From Pseudomonas prosekii (lineage in GTDB: Bacteria; Pseudomonadota; Gammaproteobacteria; Pseudomonadales; Pseudomonadaceae), in assembly GCF_900105155.1 (NCBI RefSeq), contig NZ_LT629762.1:4368501-4432500 (forward strand): a stretch of 64,000 bases of DNA, written 5' to 3'. Under the pieces are notes generated by a model. The model worked only from the letters and a program-made list of their open reading frames with translations, made no database searches and was not told the DNA's origin. Shown one piece after another: positions 44,633 to 55,071 of this stretch (position 1 is the stretch's first letter; every line of letters begins with the position of its first letter). Both the position numbers and the translations under genes were made by a program.

Positions 44633-45214
44633 CTAAACCTTAGGTTTCGCCGCCGGTTGCCACAATATCTCGGCGATCCCCTGGCGCTTGGCAATCAGCC
44701 GCGCCGCCACAAACAGCAAATCCGACAAGCGATTGATATACGCCAGCCCAACCCCGGTCAGCGGCTCTACCGCATTCAAATGCTGACACCGGCGCTCGGC
44801 ACCGCGCGCCAGGCTTCGGCACACGTGTGCTTGCGCAATCAACGCCGAACCGCCCGGCAGAATGAAATTCTCCAGCGGCCCCAGCTCTTCGTTCCATAGA
44901 TCAATCGCCGCTTCCAGGCGCTCGATTTCCGCGTCGTTCAACGCCTGGTAAACCGGCATCGCCAGTTCACCACCGAGGTCGAACAAGCGATGCTGACACG
45001 GCGCCAGCACCTCGATCACTTCATTCAAACCCGGATACGCGGCGCTTTCCGCCGCCAACCCGGCCAGCAACACGCCGACCTGACTGTTCAACGTATCGAC
45101 CTCGCCAATCGCTTCGATGCGCGGGTGATCCTTGGGCACGCGGCGGCCATCGCCCAGGCCGGTCTCGCCTTTGTCGCCGGTGCGGGTGTAAATCTTCGAC
45201 AAGCGAAAGCCCAT
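44633..45214 (-). CDS. ATP:cob(I)alamin adenosyltransferase (PduO type)
   Basis: 193 residues. The N-terminal ATP-binding stretch IYTRTGDKGETGLGDGRRVP is the PduO-type P-loop-like signature; later RIEAIGEVDTLNSQVG and the helical-bundle segments LFDLGGELAMP, FILPGGSALIAQAHVCRSLA and YINRLSDLLFVAARLI complete the family. It makes adenosylcobalamin from cob(I)alamin and ATP. It lies two bases after the sensor kinase stop and is probably co-transcribed. Confidence 0.92.
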   Translation of the reverse strand: MGFRLSKIYTRTGDKGETGLGDGRRVPKDHPRIEAIGEVDTLNSQVGVLLAGLAAESAAYPGLNEVIEVLAPCQHRLFDLGGELAMPVYQALNDAEIERLEAAIDLWNEELGPLENFILPGGSALIAQAHVCRSLARGAERRCQHLNAVEPLTGVGLAYINRLSDLLFVAARLIAKRQGIAEILWQPAAKPKV

Positions 45215-45216
45215 GG

Positions 45217-47253
45217 TTACCTCGGTAGCTGATTGAGTTCTTGAGAGACCAGCGGGGTGCCCGCCAACGGCAAGCGCAAAGTAAAACAAGTGCCCTGGCC
45301 GAGGGTCGATTGCACTTCCATCTGACCTTTGTGGTTGTTGGTGATGATGAAATACGAAACGGACAAACCGAGGCCGGTGCCCTGGCCGATTTCCTTGGTG
45401 GTGAAAAACGGCTCGAAGGTGCGTTTGCGCACGTTCTCGCTCATGCCGATGCCGTTGTCCTCGACCTGAATCTCGGCCCACGGCGGATTGAGTTTGGTCC
45501 GCAGAATAATCCGCCCCGGCTCGCTGTCGTCTTCACGCTGGTGAATCGCCTGCGCGGCGTTTTTCAACAGATTGAGCAGCACTTGTTCCAGTTCGTTGGC
45601 GGTGCCGGGCACCGGGCCGAGCGCGGGGTCGAACTGGCGAATGATCGCCTGGCCCTTGAAGTCAAAACCGATCGCCAGATCAAAGTCGTTTCCGGCGATT
45701 TCCACGGCTTGGTCGATCAGCGCCGGCAAGTCACACGGGGCCATTTGCCGCGTGCTGCGACGGCTGAAACTGAGCATGTGCGTGACGATCTTTGCCGCCC
45801 GCGCGCCGGCCTGCTGGATGCCATCGAGCAATTGCGGGACTTCCCGCGCTTGCAGGTATTGATTGACGGTTTCCAGCTCAATGCCGACCTGTTCCGCTTG
45901 TTCGAGGTTTTTCGGCAGCTCCGGCGACAGGCGTCGGCGGATGTTCTGCACGTTGTGCAGGATCGCGCCCAGCGGGTTATTGATTTCGTGGGCCATGCCC
46001 GCGGCGAGGCCACCGACCGAAAGCATTTTTTCCGATTGCACCATCATTTCCTCCAGCGACAGGCGCTGGGTGATGTCATCGATGCGGATCACCACGCCAC
46101 GCCCGGCGCCGCCCATCAGCGGATAGAACGTCAGCGCGTAATGCTTGGCTTCATCGTCCTTGATCCAGGTCACGCGCTCGATTTTCGCCACGGTGTGCTG
46201 TTCGACGGTTTGCTTGAGTTGCGGCAAAAACGGCTTGAGCGGTTCGAACGCGAGGAAAATCGGCTGGTTCAGCGCTTCGTCCAGACGCGTGCCGGACAGG
46301 GCGCTGGCCTCCTGATTCCACTGCGTGACGTAGAGCTGCTCATCGAGGGCGATCAGCGCCGAAGGCATCGAGTCGATGATGCTGTTGAGGTAGTTCTGGA
46401 AACCGGTGAGTTTCTTCTCGATCTTGCTCCGCACCTGCACTTCCAGTTCCAGTTTGCGGTTGGTGTGGCGGGTTTCTTCTGCCAGACCTTGTGCCTGATC
46501 GTAAGCCTCTTGCGACTCATCGCGGGCGCGCTTGAGCTGCTGCTCGCGCGCCTCGATCCGCGACAGCATGGTGTTGAACGCCTCGGCGAGGCTGCCGATT
46601 TCGTCGTGGTTGCCGCGAGAGGCGCGCAGCGCATAGTTCTCTTCGCGGGTGACTTGGCGCGACAGCTCTTCGAGTTGATGAATCGGTCGAGTGATGAGGC
46701 GTTTGATCTGCCGCGCAATCACCAGCCACAGCAGCACACTGAAGATCAGGATGCCGAGGCTCGCGGTCAGGGTGCCGGTGTAAAACGCCATCGGCAATTC
46801 GCTGCTGGCCACCAACAGCAAATGCCCCGGCTGAGTGCCGGGGCGGGGCAGGGTGATGATCTGGTTGCTGCGAAACTCCGTGGATTGCCAGGCTTCGATG
46901 TGCCGATAGCGCTCCGGCAACTTCAGTTTGTCGCCGTGCTGCAACTGCGCGAGACGCTCGCCGTTACCGTCGTACAGTGCTGCGGCGCGCAACGGTGAAT
47001 AACTGTTGAGTTCCTTGAGCAGGCGGTCGGCGCTTTGCGGCGACTGCAACGCTTCGGACACCAGACTCGGATTCGACACCAGCCGGCCGATGGTTTGCAG
47101 GGCCTGCGGCGCCATGCTTTCCTGGGAAATGTAATACGCGGCGCTGATAAACGTCAGGTTGGCGACCAGCAGCACGGTGATCAACAGCACCAGCAAAGCG
47201 GCCAGCAATTTCTGGCCGACGGGAAGGTTTTCGAGGCGCTGGCGCAATGGCAT
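45217..47253 (-). CDS. Membrane sensor histidine kinase with HAMP and PAS domains
   Basis: 678 residues: an N-terminal membrane segment ([20 protein letters not shown]), a periplasmic sensor of about 110 residues, a second membrane segment near residue 165 ([18 protein letters not shown]), HAMP, coiled coil, a PAS domain about 290-400, HisKA with the phospho-His in [20 protein letters not shown] near residue 422, and HATPase with [18 protein letters not shown] and [11 protein letters not shown]. No response regulator adjoins it. The gene order resembles P. aeruginosa PA4398 (from memory). The signal is unknown. Confidence 0.9.
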   Translation of the reverse strand: MPLRQRLENLPVGQKLLAALLVLLITVLLVANLTFISAAYYISQESMAPQALQTIGRLVSNPSLVSEALQSPQSADRLLKELNSYSPLRAAALYDGNGERLAQLQHGDKLKLPERYRHIEAWQSTEFRSNQIITLPRPGTQPGHLLLVASSELPMAFYTGTLTASLGILIFSVLLWLVIARQIKRLITRPIHQLEELSRQVTREENYALRASRGNHDEIGSLAEAFNTMLSRIEAREQQLKRARDESQEAYDQAQGLAEETRHTNRKLELEVQVRSKIEKKLTGFQNYLNSIIDSMPSALIALDEQLYVTQWNQEASALSGTRLDEALNQPIFLAFEPLKPFLPQLKQTVEQHTVAKIERVTWIKDDEAKHYALTFYPLMGGAGRGVVIRIDDITQRLSLEEMMVQSEKMLSVGGLAAGMAHEINNPLGAILHNVQNIRRRLSPELPKNLEQAEQVGIELETVNQYLQAREVPQLLDGIQQAGARAAKIVTHMLSFSRRSTRQMAPCDLPALIDQAVEIAGNDFDLAIGFDFKGQAIIRQFDPALGPVPGTANELEQVLLNLLKNAAQAIHQREDDSEPGRIILRTKLNPPWAEIQVEDNGIGMSENVRKRTFEPFFTTKEIGQGTGLGLSVSYFIITNNHKGQMEVQSTLGQGTCFTLRLPLAGTPLVSQELNQLPR

Positions 47254-47298
47254 CAGGTTCGTCGCTGAAAGGGAACAAGTCGCCAGCGTAGCCGCTGC

Positions 47299-48344
<1,046 letters not shown>

Positions 48345-48366
48345 ACCGGATTATTGGAGAAATTAC

Positions 48367-48852
48367 ATGCCGTCGTTCGACGTGGTATCCGAACTGGACA
48401 AACACGAAGTCACCAACGCGGTCGAGAACGCCGTCAAGGAACTCGATCGTCGTTATGACCTGAAAGGCAAGGGCACTTTCGAGTTCAAGGAAAAGGAGCT
48501 GACCGTCAACCTGACCGCTGAAGCCGATTTCCAGCTCGAAGCGATGATCGAAATCCTCAAGCTGGCGCTGGTCAAGCGCAAGATCGACGTGCAGTGCCTT
48601 GAGGTCAAGGATGCTTATGCGTCGGGCAAGTTGATGAAGCAGGAAGCCGTGCTCAAGGAAGGCATCGACAAGGAGCTGGCGAAGAAAATCGTCGCTCACG
48701 TCAAGGACGCCAAGCTCAAGGTCCAGGCCGCCATTCAGGGCGAGCAAGTGCGGATCACCGGCAAGAAGCGCGACGATTTGCAGGAAGCCATCGCGGCCCT
48801 GCGCGCCAAGACGTTCGACATGCCGCTGCAGTTCAACAACTTCCGCGACTGA
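48367..48852 (+). CDS. yajQ: YajQ family cyclic-di-GMP-binding/nucleotide-binding protein
   Basis: 161 residues, the family length. Seen: [20 protein letters not shown] at the N-terminus, [33 protein letters not shown] and the C-terminal [28 protein letters not shown]. YajQ has two ferredoxin-like domains; in Xanthomonas and Pseudomonas members it was reported as a c-di-GMP effector that works with transcription factors. Start ATG 48367 has TTGGAGA upstream. With the sadC-like cyclase and the PilZ protein it makes a third c-di-GMP-related gene in the window. Confidence 0.93.
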   Translation: MPSFDVVSELDKHEVTNAVENAVKELDRRYDLKGKGTFEFKEKELTVNLTAEADFQLEAMIEILKLALVKRKIDVQCLEVKDAYASGKLMKQEAVLKEGIDKELAKKIVAHVKDAKLKVQAAIQGEQVRITGKKRDDLQEAIAALRAKTFDMPLQFNNFRD

Positions 48853-48863
48853 CCCTCGCAACA

Positions 48864-48972
48864 CACAATCCTGTGGCTGTGAGCCTGCTCGCGATGAGGT
48901 CGTGGCATTCGACACCTGTGTTGAATGGCTCAGCGCCATCGCGCGCAGGCTCGCTGCCATAGCAGGATTGTG
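48864..48972. repeat. Imperfect REP inverted pair, long arms
   Basis: CACAATCCTGTGGCTGTGAG... at the left pairs with the right CTCGCTGCCATAGCAGGATTGTG; the inner parts contain AGCCTGCTCGCGATG and CATCGCGCGCAGGCT. Several mismatches. The right arm ends about 20 bp before the MscS-type channel gene, so it lies in that gene's leader. Confidence 0.75.
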
Positions 48973-48991
48973 CTGACCCCGGAGAAAGTAG

Positions 48992-49834
48992 ATGGATTTG
49001 AATACTGAAGTGGACCATTTGGTAAAGGCCTCGCAGGCCTGGATCCCGATGATCATGGAATACGGCAGCCGTGTGCTGCTGGCGGTGATCACCCTGGCCA
49101 TCGGCTGGTGGCTGATCAACAAAGTCACGCAAAAACTCGGCGGCCTGCTGGCCCTGCGTAACGCCGACCTGGCGCTGCAAGGTTTTATCAGCAGCCTGGC
49201 CAACATCATTCTCAAAGTGCTGCTGATTGTCAGCGTCGCATCGATGATCGGCGTCGAGACCACCTCGTTCGTTGCCGCCATCGGTGCCGCAGGTCTGGCA
49301 ATCGGCCTGGCATTGCAGGGCAGCCTGGCGAACTTCGCGGGCGGCGTGCTGATTCTGTTGTTCCGTCCGTTCCGCATTGGTGACTGGATCGAAGCCCAGG
49401 GCGTGTCCGGCACGGTCGACAGCATTCAGATCTTCCACACAGTGCTGCGCACCGGCGACAACAAAACCATCATCGTGCCAAACGGCAATCTGTCGAACGG
49501 CATCATCACCAACACCAATCGTCAGCCAACCCGCAAAGTTGTGTTCGATGTCGGCGTGGACTACGAAGCGGACTTGCAGAAAGCCCGCCAAGTGCTGCTC
49601 GACCTGGCCAACGATGAGCGCGTGATGACCGATCCGGCACCGCAAGCCGTTATCTCGACGTTGGGTGACAGCTCAATCACTGTTTCGCTGCGTGTGTGGG
49701 TGAAGACTGCGGATTACTGGGATGTGATGTTCATGTTCAACGAACAGGCGCGTGATCGTCTGAAAAGTGCCGGCATTGATATTCCGTTTCCGCAGCGAGT
49801 TATTCGCGTGGTTCAGGAAGCACCAGTGCAATAA
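48992..49834 (+). CDS. Small-conductance mechanosensitive channel (MscS family)
   Basis: 280 residues, E. coli MscS size. Three membrane segments are expected in the first 110 residues (MEYGSRVLLAVITLAIGWWL; SSLANIILKVLLIVSVASMI; FVAAIGAAGLAIGLALQGSL), the last being the Gly/Ala-rich pore helix with AGLAIGLALQGSLANFAGGV. The cytoplasmic beta domain follows with RPFRIGDWIEAQGVSGTVDS and VPNGNLSNGIITN. It opens under membrane tension during osmotic downshock. A strong terminator follows. Confidence 0.93.
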   Translation: MDLNTEVDHLVKASQAWIPMIMEYGSRVLLAVITLAIGWWLINKVTQKLGGLLALRNADLALQGFISSLANIILKVLLIVSVASMIGVETTSFVAAIGAAGLAIGLALQGSLANFAGGVLILLFRPFRIGDWIEAQGVSGTVDSIQIFHTVLRTGDNKTIIVPNGNLSNGIITNTNRQPTRKVVFDVGVDYEADLQKARQVLLDLANDERVMTDPAPQAVISTLGDSSITVSLRVWVKTADYWDVMFMFNEQARDRLKSAGIDIPFPQRVIRVVQEAPVQ

Positions 49835-49895
49835 GTCTGTTGAATTTGGCCAGCAGCTTTTTTAGTTGGCCGTTCAGTCAACTTAAAAGCGGCAG

Positions 49896-49927
49896 CCCAA
49901 GAGTCGGTAAGGCTCTTGGGTTTTTTT
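49896..49927 (+). terminator. Rho-independent terminator of the MscS-type gene
   Basis: CCCAAGAG / CTCTTGGG with a 9-nt loop followed by seven T. Confidence 0.9.
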
Positions 49928-50012
49928 ATGTCTGCACTTCCGGAAAGATAGCTGGCTAATGTTATTAGTTGAAGTTAGTTAGCTTGCTTTCGAAGTTGCC
50001 TTGTAACGCGCA

Positions 50013-50050
50013 TAAAAAAACCGCCCACCTGAAACAGGTGAGCGGTTTTT
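50013..50050 (-). terminator. Rho-independent terminator of the OprD-type porin gene
   Basis: AAAACCGCCCACCTG / CAGGTGAGCGGTTTT with a 3-nt loop and one mismatch, flanked by A and T runs; on the minus strand it follows the porin stop. Confidence 0.88.
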
Positions 50051-50091
50051 GTCAGAGCAGAGCTCTACAGTACGACCGTTTTACATCCTGA

Positions 50092-51429
50092 TTACAGGAT
50101 GGTCAGCGGGTACTCAATGATCAGACGGGTGTCGTAGTTGTCAGGAGCGTAGCCGCTGTACGCGCCGTTCGAGCGGTAGTTGGCGAAACGCAGACGCATC
50201 GACAGGTCTTTTGCCGGACCGTCCTGGAATACGTACTTGGACTCAACGTTCCACTCGTTTTCCTTGCCTTCACCCAGACCGTTGGTCTTGATGTTGTCAC
50301 CCATTACGTAACGGGTCATGAAGCTCAGGCCAGGAACGCCGTAAGTTTTCATGTTCAGGTCGTAGCGAGCCTGCCAGGAGCGCTCGTCGCGGCCCACGAA
50401 GTCGGAGATCTGAATGGAGTTGGCTACGAAGATCGTGCCGTTACCGTCAACGCCGTAGTAGTAGCCGTTGTCACCGCTGGAGCGCTGGTGAGCGACGGTG
50501 AACTTGTGTGCGCCGAGGCTGTAAGCAGCTGCCAGGGACCACAGTTTGTTGTCTACGCCGGTGGTGCCGTCGCCGATTGCGTCGACCAGGTCGCCGCGCT
50601 TCTCGCCTTTGGTGTTGTACCCGTTGAAGTCGAAGTTCAGCGACTGATCTTCGTTGATCGGCAGGGTGTAGTTCAGGTTGATGTACTGCTTCTTGAAGTA
50701 GTCATCAGCGTCGGAAGCCGCTACTGCACCGGTGAAGTTATCGGTGAAGGCGTAGCTGGCGCCGAAGATATTGATGTTGGTCAGGCCTTTGCCGCCAAAA
50801 CCGTTTTCATCGGAGAGACCGCCGATGCTGTCACGACCCATGCCGGTTTGCTTGCTCAGGGAGGTGAAGCGACCTGCGCTCAGTTCCAGGTTCTTGATCT
50901 CTTTGGAAGTGATCAGAGTACCGGTCGCGACTTCTGGCAGCAGACGGCTGTCATCGGTAGCAAATACTGGGCTGGCAACGAATTGCTGGCCGTATTTCAG
51001 AGTTGTGTCGGAGAGGCGGAACTTCACTGCTGCGCCGGACTTGGACTGAGTCTTTTCCGGGTTGCCCTCGCTGTCGTTAGCGAACAGGCCATTACCGCGA
51101 CGACCCGAACCACCGTCCAGTTTCGCCGAACCCATCACCATTGCATCCAGGCCTACGCCGATGGTGCCTTGGGTGAAACCGGATTCGTAAGTGATCAGCT
51201 CGCTGATACCAGTGTCCTGACGATAGCCGCTTTCAAAGGTGCCATCACCTTTGGCGATGTTACCGGCACCGTTCTTGAAATCACGGTTCATGTACTGGAT
51301 ACGGGTCTTGGCTTTCAGACTTTGATCTTCGATAAAGCCTTTGGACTCGTCCTGGGAGGACGCGATTGCGAACTGCGAGGTGCCTGCTGAAACAGCCAGT
51401 GCGATTATGCTCCACTTCATCACGCGCAT
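50092..51429 (-). CDS. oprD: OprD family outer-membrane porin
   Basis: 445 residues. Signal peptide MRVMKWSIIALAVSAGTSQF then IASSQ, cleaved near residue 24. The mature part is an 18-strand type barrel with the family hallmarks KGFIEDQSL, TYESGFTQGTIGVGLDA, GAHKFTVAHQR, the SWQARYDLN segment and the C-terminal aromatic/hydrophobic end IIEYPLTIL. Members take up amino acids or other small carboxylates. The symbol rests on near-identity of the signal peptide and end to P. aeruginosa OprD and on the same neighbours (HIT protein, slyX), but OprD paralogues are numerous. The upstream region has a possible ArgR operator and a palindrome; in P. aeruginosa oprD is arginine-induced through ArgR. Confidence 0.8.
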   Translation of the reverse strand: MRVMKWSIIALAVSAGTSQFAIASSQDESKGFIEDQSLKAKTRIQYMNRDFKNGAGNIAKGDGTFESGYRQDTGISELITYESGFTQGTIGVGLDAMVMGSAKLDGGSGRRGNGLFANDSEGNPEKTQSKSGAAVKFRLSDTTLKYGQQFVASPVFATDDSRLLPEVATGTLITSKEIKNLELSAGRFTSLSKQTGMGRDSIGGLSDENGFGGKGLTNINIFGASYAFTDNFTGAVAASDADDYFKKQYINLNYTLPINEDQSLNFDFNGYNTKGEKRGDLVDAIGDGTTGVDNKLWSLAAAYSLGAHKFTVAHQRSSGDNGYYYGVDGNGTIFVANSIQISDFVGRDERSWQARYDLNMKTYGVPGLSFMTRYVMGDNIKTNGLGEGKENEWNVESKYVFQDGPAKDLSMRLRFANYRSNGAYSGYAPDNYDTRLIIEYPLTIL

Positions 51430-51506
51430 CGTGATTTGCTCCTTTGGTTTTTAGAAGAGTACTGCCGTCCCACCTGTTTTATTATCTGGGCGGCTCTTTC
51501 TTTTTG

Positions 51507-51535
51507 TGTCGGCGCAAACTTATATCACGCCGACA
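51507..51535. promoter_or_regulatory. Palindrome TGTCGGCG-N13-CGCCGACA upstream of the porin
   Basis: Perfect 8-bp arms with an AT-rich 13-bp centre (CAAACTTATATCA), 78-106 bp before the porin start. A hairpin with this loop could also act in RNA, but as DNA it looks like a dimer operator. No known regulator site is assigned. Confidence 0.5.
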
Positions 51536-51582
51536 ATGTTGGCGATACTTGCTCATCTATCCTTTCAGCTTCTTTACGACCC

Positions 51583-51624
51583 TGTCGCAAACAGCTGTGT
51601 AGATGTCGCAAATTTACAACCTCG
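51583..51624 (+). promoter_or_regulatory. Possible ArgR operator (two 21-bp direct half-sites)
   Basis: TGTCGC occurs at 51583 and 51604, exactly 21 bp apart. The Pseudomonas ArgR half-site rule is TGTCGC-N8-AA-N5, 21 bp, arranged as direct repeats. The second copy fits fully (AA at 51618-51619); the first has GT in place of AA. The site is 154-195 bp before the porin start. Its direction points away from the porin, which should be compared with known ArgR-activated promoters. Confidence 0.55.
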
Positions 51625-52299
51625 ACGCAAGCGGACAAACAACTTCGACGTTGTTTTTCAAAGCTTTGGCGTCGCTAAAAAGAGTCCCTGGCGCAACCTC
51701 TGAAACTCCATCGGGCAACCCTGCCGCTGTTTTTATTTGCCTGAACGCTGCCACTTCCAGTGGACGCTTTCAGGCGATATGGGTGTGAATGCAACAAGCG
51801 TGCTCAAACCTGGATTCTGTTGCTGTTTTTTTAAGAAATTGTGCTGGTGCCTGCAAAAACCTCATAAAACCGGGGGTTTCAAGTGCGTTTTGTTTGCGCT
51901 TGACGCCATGCATGACCTGGTGTTGCTGCACCCTGAAAAATGCGCGACCACGAAAAACGTTACCGGTTCACCCCTGAAGTGAGTAGTTGGCGGATCCCCG
52001 ACCGCCTCAGCGTAGACGCGATGTGCGGTTTTGGTGCAGAAAATTTCAATCACTGTGTCGAATTCATACAGCTTGGCCACAGGCGCGAGGTGGGCGGGTG
52101 AGCGTTTGTCAGTCACTTCGGCTGTTTTCGCCGAGCGCCTGGTTCTGTAATGGTGCGTTCGCCGTAAAAATGTCTCATGGCGGGGCGCGGGTTCCGGCGG
52201 CAGGGCATTCGCGGGTATGCTGCCGTCCTGTCGCTTGGCGCGCGGCCTTGGAGCCGGGGCGCTAAGCTGAAACTGATGAACCAGGCGGGAGTGCGCGCA
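51625..52299. other. Long gap between porin control region and HIT gene
   Basis: About 670 bp with no convincing gene. Short frames occur on both strands but none has family features or a good ribosome site. The sequence near 51650-51870 is more AT-rich, and the part from 52120 on is GC-rich and probably holds the promoter of the HIT-slyX operon. Confidence 0.5.
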
Positions 52300-52737
52300 G
52301 TGTTCGCTTTAGATTCACAACTTCAACAAGACACTTTACCCATCGGTGATTTCCCTCTCTGCCGGCTGCTGCTGTCCAACGAAGCGAATTACCCGTGGTT
52401 CATCCTGGTGCCGCGCCGCGAAAATATCAGCGAGTTGTTTCAGTTGGATGTCGATGATCAGCAGCAGCTCTGGCAGGAAACCAACGCATTGGCGGAGATG
52501 CTCAAAGACCTGTTCGACGCCGACAAAATGAATGTCGCGACGCTGGGCAACGTGGTCAGCCAACTGCACATGCATGTGATTGTGCGCAAGCGCGACGATG
52601 CCGCGTGGCCGGCGCCGGTCTGGGGCAAGCACCCGGCCAAGCCGTACACCGCCGAGCAGGTCGCAGCGATTCGCGAGCGGCTGCGCTCGGTGCTTGCCGA
52701 TCAAATCACCTGGTTGTCACCTGAAGGGAGCGTGTAA
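52300..52737 (+). CDS. HIT family hydrolase-like protein
   Basis: 145 residues from GTG at 52300, which has GCGGGAG at 8-nt spacing; an upstream in-frame ATG at 52276 lacks a ribosome site. The HIT-like core is LGNVVSQLHMHVIVRKRDDA near residue 89, with the H-x-H pair of the nucleotide-binding motif. An N-terminal DFPLCRLLLSNEANYPWFIL and FQLDVDDQQQLWQE also match the proteobacterial HIT branch. A nucleotide hydrolase or transferase is likely; the substrate is unknown. It is followed three bases later by slyX. Confidence 0.85.
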   Translation: MFALDSQLQQDTLPIGDFPLCRLLLSNEANYPWFILVPRRENISELFQLDVDDQQQLWQETNALAEMLKDLFDADKMNVATLGNVVSQLHMHVIVRKRDDAAWPAPVWGKHPAKPYTAEQVAAIRERLRSVLADQITWLSPEGSV

Positions 52738-52740
52738 GCG

Positions 52741-52947
52741 ATGAACCTCGAAGAGCGCGTCAACGATCTGGAGAGCCGCTTGGCGTTTCAGGACGACACC
52801 ATTCAGTCATTGAACGATGTGCTGGTGGCGCAGCAGCGCGTGGTCGAACGCCTGCAACTGCAAATGTCGGCGTTGCTGCGCCGTCAGGAAGAAATGGCCG
52901 GGCAGTTCGAGTCCTCCGAAGAAGAGGCGCCACCGCCGCACTATTAA
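52741..52947 (+). CDS. slyX: SlyX family protein
   Basis: 68 residues, the family length. Nearly the whole chain is a predicted coiled coil ([40 protein letters not shown]) with an acidic end finishing in PPPHY, the SlyX signature tail. Function unknown; not related to SlyA or SlyD. Co-transcribed with the HIT gene and ended by a strong terminator 65 bp on. Confidence 0.92.
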   Translation: MNLEERVNDLESRLAFQDDTIQSLNDVLVAQQRVVERLQLQMSALLRRQEEMAGQFESSEEEAPPPHY

Positions 52948-53011
52948 TAAGGCAAGGGTCAAGAACGCAAGGGTTAAGAAGGCGAGAACGCCGGACAAAC
53001 CCCGGGCAATA

Positions 53012-53047
53012 AAAAACCGCGAACAGCCAGGCTGTTCGCGGTTTTTT
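53012..53047. terminator. Bidirectional terminator slyX / cold-shock protein gene
   Basis: AAACCGCGAACAGCC / GGCTGTTCGCGGTTT with a 2-nt loop and A/T flanks, between convergent genes. Confidence 0.9.
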
Positions 53048-53059
53048 TATCGCTTGGGA

Positions 53060-53662
53060 TCAGCGACGGGGCAGTGCGGCGATCACGTCTTCGGCTTGCA
53101 GGCCTTTGTCGCGGTTCATCACCGAAAACTCCACGCGCTGGCCTTCGACCAGAACGCGGTGGCCTTCGCCACGAATGGCGCGAAAGTGCACGAAAATATC
53201 ATCGCCCGAATCGCGCGAGATAAAGCCGAAGCCTTTGGAGGTGTTGAACCACTTGACGGTGCCGGTATCGCGGTTGCTCATGTCATAGCTTGGCGAGGAG
53301 GCGGCCGGTGACGATTTGTAGAAGCTGATGGCCAAGTGCAGGAACACGGCAACCAGGGTAACAACGAGGCTGAACAGCACCGCAGGCTGACCGGCAATAA
53401 CCGGCATCGGCGCGATCAGTGTCAGGGTTTGCAGCACCACAGCCAGGACCAGCAGAGCGCTGACGAGGTTTTGCAGTTGGTGGCGAGGACCTTTGTTCCA
53501 GTAAGGGATAACCGGCGCGAGGGTCAGATTGAGCAGGCCGAAAAAGGCCAGGTAAAGTGCATCGGGTTGTTGCAGGTAAGGTACCGCTTCGGATTGCAGG
53601 CTAGGGATGAAGGACAGCAGCAAAGCTGCTGCGCCCATTAGCAGGTGGACGATTTTCAACAT
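53060..53662 (-). CDS. Membrane protein with C-terminal cold-shock domain
   Basis: 200 residues. The first 115 residues hold about four hydrophobic spans ([76 protein letters not shown]). The C-terminal 70 residues are a full cold-shock domain with both RNP motifs [14 protein letters not shown] and DIFVHF. The combination puts a nucleic-acid-binding CSD on the inner face of the membrane. A Pseudomonas-type fusion, next to the Dps-like gene as in P. aeruginosa PA0961-PA0962 (from memory). A CSD-only start within the gene (Met at the start of the domain, about 53281) might also produce a soluble form. Confidence 0.85.
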   Translation of the reverse strand: MLKIVHLLMGAAALLLSFIPSLQSEAVPYLQQPDALYLAFFGLLNLTLAPVIPYWNKGPRHQLQNLVSALLVLAVVLQTLTLIAPMPVIAGQPAVLFSLVVTLVAVFLHLAISFYKSSPAASSPSYDMSNRDTGTVKWFNTSKGFGFISRDSGDDIFVHFRAIRGEGHRVLVEGQRVEFSVMNRDKGLQAEDVIAALPRR

Positions 53663-53972
53663 TTTGATTGACTCACGTTAAGACGGATCACAAGGAAGAG
53701 CTGACAAGGCACGGTTCGCTTCAGAACAATAAGAGGCGGTGGACACGTACCCGCTATCAGCCTATGCGCCGGCCCCCGGAAAAATAAGGGAATGACGACA
53801 CGCTGCCTATTTAACAGCAAAGCCTGCGGCTACTCAAATCAGGCAGTCGGGCGGCGGCCCTTGGGCGATTTGTCGCAGGCTGGGCAATTATCCGGGGCTG
53901 CATGGCGTGGACAGCCTTGCTACAGTGGTCCAGCACTTGTCGGATGAATTTCATCACCTTTAGGGGATAAGC
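53663..53972. other. Divergent intergenic region cold-shock protein gene / dps-like gene
   Basis: No gene or clear repeat is seen. A TTAGGGGATAAGC stretch right before 53973 holds the dps-like ribosome site (AGGGGAT). Confidence 0.5.
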
Positions 53973-54443
53973 ATGGCAATCGATATCGGTATCAGTGAAG
54001 AGGATCGCAAGTCCATCGTCGACGGGCTGTCGCGTCTGCTGTCGGACACCTACGTGTTGTACCTGAAAACCCACAACTTCCACTGGAACGTCACCGGGCC
54101 GATGTTTCGGACCCTGCACCTGATGTTCGAAGAGCAATACAACGAGCTGGCGCTGGCCGTCGATTCGATCGCCGAGCGTATTCGTGCGCTGGGCTTCCCG
54201 GCTCCTGGCGCCTATTCGGTGTACGCGCGGCTTTCTTCTATTAAAGAAGAAGAAGGCGTGCCGAGCGCCGAAGACATGATCAAGCAACTGGTCGACGGGC
54301 AAGAAGCGGTCACCCGCACCGCGCGCGGGATCTTCCCGCTGCTGGACAAAGTCAGTGACGAGCCCACGGCCGACCTGCTGACCCAGCGTATGCAAGTCCA
54401 CGAAAAAACCGCGTGGATGCTCCGTTCGCTGCTGGATCACTAA
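53973..54443 (+). CDS. Dps/ferritin-like DNA-protection protein
   Basis: 156 residues of the Dps family. Seen: [20 protein letters not shown] (the ferroxidase His and the HNFHWNVxG signature) near residue 30, then [20 protein letters not shown] (D and E ligands) and [11 protein letters not shown]. Dps dodecamers store iron using peroxide and shield DNA in stress. The lack of a long basic N-terminal tail suggests weak direct DNA binding. It has its own promoter region, divergent from the cold-shock-domain gene. Confidence 0.94.
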   Translation: MAIDIGISEEDRKSIVDGLSRLLSDTYVLYLKTHNFHWNVTGPMFRTLHLMFEEQYNELALAVDSIAERIRALGFPAPGAYSVYARLSSIKEEEGVPSAEDMIKQLVDGQEAVTRTARGIFPLLDKVSDEPTADLLTQRMQVHEKTAWMLRSLLDH

Positions 54444-54711
54444 GTGCGAAGGTGCGCGGATGACGCCAGCGGCGTTGTTCGTGCACCGCTGTTCCTGTAG
54501 CCGGAATCTCTATTTGGCTGCGGAAAGTCGCCGCGCTGCTGTAGGAAACTGTCCGGCCTAGGACCGTGTCCAGGATCCTCCCCCATTTGTTGGCTTATCC
54601 TACGTCGATGGTCATAAAGTCATCTGGCTATAACTTTGCGCCTGCGTTTTTATAAGGATTCAGGAGAACTGATCTGATGAAAACCACGGATGGCAAAGGA
54701 GTGTCAGCGCT

Positions 54712-55026
54712 ATGGTTTATGGACAAAGTGAGCGCGAGTGGAGGTTTGTCGCGCAACCGGCGATAAAGATTGACCCGTTTGTCAGTGAATTTGATATGGG
54801 CCTGGCCCGGCCGTTATCGCGGTCGGTACGCTTGAACGGTTTTGCGACCTGCCTGCGGCTCGAGCAGGTCTATTGGGACATTCTGGGCGAAATGGCCACC
54901 CTCAACGGCTGCTCGGTGAGTACCTTGTTGTCGCACGTGGACCGCGAGGTGCATTTGCGTCACGGCGGGGTGAAGAATTTCACCGGGCTGGTGCGCGTGG
55001 TCTGCGTCGTCCACAGCTTGAAGTGA
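54712..55026 (+). CDS. Ribbon-helix-helix domain protein (RHH_4 type)
   Basis: 104 residues. The segment RPLSRSVRLNGFATCLRLEQ with VYWDILGEMATLNGCSVSTL fits the RHH_4 domain: a short strand followed by two helices used for DNA binding as a dimer. The likely role is a small transcription factor; no target is known. AAGGAG lies about 8 bp before the ATG at 54712. It stands alone, with 269 bp of free sequence before it. Confidence 0.75.
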   Translation: MVYGQSEREWRFVAQPAIKIDPFVSEFDMGLARPLSRSVRLNGFATCLRLEQVYWDILGEMATLNGCSVSTLLSHVDREVHLRHGGVKNFTGLVRVVCVVHSLK

Positions 55027-55071
55027 GGTGTGGATAAGCCGGTTTGCGGTTGAAACGGGCGCAGTGTCGGT

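Noticed and set aside
51862..52116. 84-codon minus-strand frame in the gap before the HIT gene
   Set aside because: No ribosome site, no family resemblance and a composition like neighbouring non-coding sequence.
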